Source: Chloroflexota bacterium (GTDB lineage: Bacteria > Chloroflexota > Limnocylindria > QHBO01). Taken from it: DNA of 7,261 nucleotides. How positions within the stretch are numbered: position 1 is the stretch's first letter; the number at the start of each line of letters is the position of its first letter. The position numbers were made by a program, and so were the translations under genes. Of the stretch, positions 6,064-7,261 are shown piece by piece. Location of the stretch: NCBI GenBank assembly GCA_013820865.1, contig JACDHU010000082.1:1-7261 (forward strand), given 5' to 3'. The notes below the pieces were generated by a model that saw only the letters and a list, made by a program, of their open reading frames with translations, did not search any database and was not told where the DNA came from.

Positions 6064-6093
6064 CGGCCCGCCGGGCCGACCTCGATTCGGCCC
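6064..6093. repeat. Triplet of complementary 6-mers after the permease (alternative hairpins)
   Basis: CGGCCC (6064-6069), GGGCCG (6073-6078) and CGGCCC (6088-6093) are arranged so that the middle arm can pair with either neighbour, with loops of 3 or 9 nt. The site begins 30 bp after the permease stop and could act in 3'-end formation or RNA stability. There is no T-run, so it is not a classical intrinsic terminator. In DNA this GC-rich such short arms may also be chance. Confidence 0.3.
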
Positions 6094-6619
6094 ACTAACC
6101 CCGACGCGCTGGCGCCTCGACACTTGGGAAGTCACGCAACGTAATAAGCCAGAGGTCGTCAGCAACTTCGTGTCGTGAGCGCGTGCCGTTGTCCCACACG
6201 GCCATGACGACAACGTCGGCGCGGGTTCATGACATGCGGAATCGCGTATCTGGTGCCCGATGGGTGCGAACGGCGACGTGACCGCCGCCCGGCAGCGCGC
6301 CGAAGAGGACCCGCTCGAGCGACGCCTCCTGCACCGGTTGTCGGACGGCAGATCGGCCAGAAGCGCTGTCTGGACGCAGGGTTCCCGGACGGAGGCCCTC
6401 GACATCATCGAGTCGAAGCGCGACGCGAAAGGCCGATTGGCCGCTCGACCATGCGTGCCACGACGCATCGGCATGATCGGCCCACACCAAGGACATTGCT
6501 ACTTAGCCACCCACCAACTGGGATCGGCTTAGGCTGGGCCCAGGATGCCCTCCGCGGCCGTCGGTCCGTCAAACTGAGCGTGAGGTGTTAGCCTCCGCGT
6601 CGTCCTTCAGCCCCCGTCC

Positions 6620-7261
<642 letters not shown>

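Noticed and set aside
5139..6098. 319-codon plus-strand reading frame overlapping the permease
   Set aside because: It is out of frame with both transporter genes, Arg-rich and without membrane character, while the overlapping frame gives a textbook ABC-2 permease.
6187..6215. 7-bp inverted repeat CGTTGTC/GACAACG with a 15-nt spacer
   Set aside because: It is short with a long spacer and no adjacent gene start or T-run, so it is within chance expectation for a 750-bp gap.
6204..6281. 25-codon ORF considered as a lasso precursor
   Set aside because: It has no YxxP leader motif, no suitable Asp/Glu ring acceptor, no SD and no nearby -10 box.
6227..6532. Complementary short frames: minus 6496-6227 (89 residues) and plus 6260-6532 (90 residues)
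   Set aside because: The minus frame looks mildly protein-like, but third-position GC is lower than in the real genes by eye, there is no SD or TATNNT at the right distance, and no family is recognised. A small hypothetical gene is not excluded.
6534..6543. 10-bp loopless palindrome CTGGGCCCAG
   Set aside because: It is isolated, GC-rich and short, with no gene or repeat partner nearby.
6229..6591. Plus-strand frame beginning MTCGIAYL, reminiscent of the MCGI start of asparagine synthetases
   Set aside because: The similarity ends after eight residues; the rest is Arg/Pro-rich low-complexity sequence.

Overview
The window is GC-rich (by eye about two-thirds G+C), densely coded bacterial DNA. 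The codon use, the short intergenic gaps and the apparently leaderless genes would fit Chloroflexota or Actinomycetota. I cannot fix the taxon from the sequence, so that is inference.

Positions 1-6033 hold most of a RiPP biosynthetic locus of the lasso-peptide type. On the minus strand are the three core maturation proteins: an asparagine-synthetase-like lasso cyclase (C; 1-1221, running off the left edge), a transglutaminase-like leader peptidase (B2; 2233-2742) and a PqqD-like leader-binding protein (B1; 4109-4414). On the plus strand, alternating with them, are an HPr-kinase-like peptide kinase (1280-2236), a protein-arginine-methyltransferase-like enzyme with an N-terminal extension resembling a PqqD/RRE domain (2864-4108), and an ABC-2 exporter pair (ATPase 4451-5227, permease 5224-6033). 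In the inferred pathway B1 captures the precursor leader, B2 cleaves it off, C closes the macrolactam, the kinase and methyltransferase decorate the peptide, and the ABC pair exports it. The gene set resembles the paeninodin type of kinase-bearing lasso cluster, with a PRMT-like enzyme added. No convincing precursor peptide gene lies in the window; it may be beyond the left edge, past the cyclase gene.

The regulatory layout is unusual. Genes alternate strand one by one. The two convergent pairs end with a 2-base overlap or with no gap at all. All three minus-strand core genes carry a TATNNT -10-like box 6-7 nt before their ATG, which suggests leaderless transcripts each with its own promoter. 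A perfect 9-bp inverted repeat overlaps the B2 promoter. The kinase gene has an excellent Shine-Dalgarno sequence pointing at an ACG codon.

Positions 6034-6785 hold no convincing gene but contain several inverted and direct repeats, which may be structured or operator DNA. From 6786 an alpha/beta hydrolase of the non-heme haloperoxidase/esterase type begins and runs off the right edge; an apparent single-base deletion near 7197 shifts its frame.
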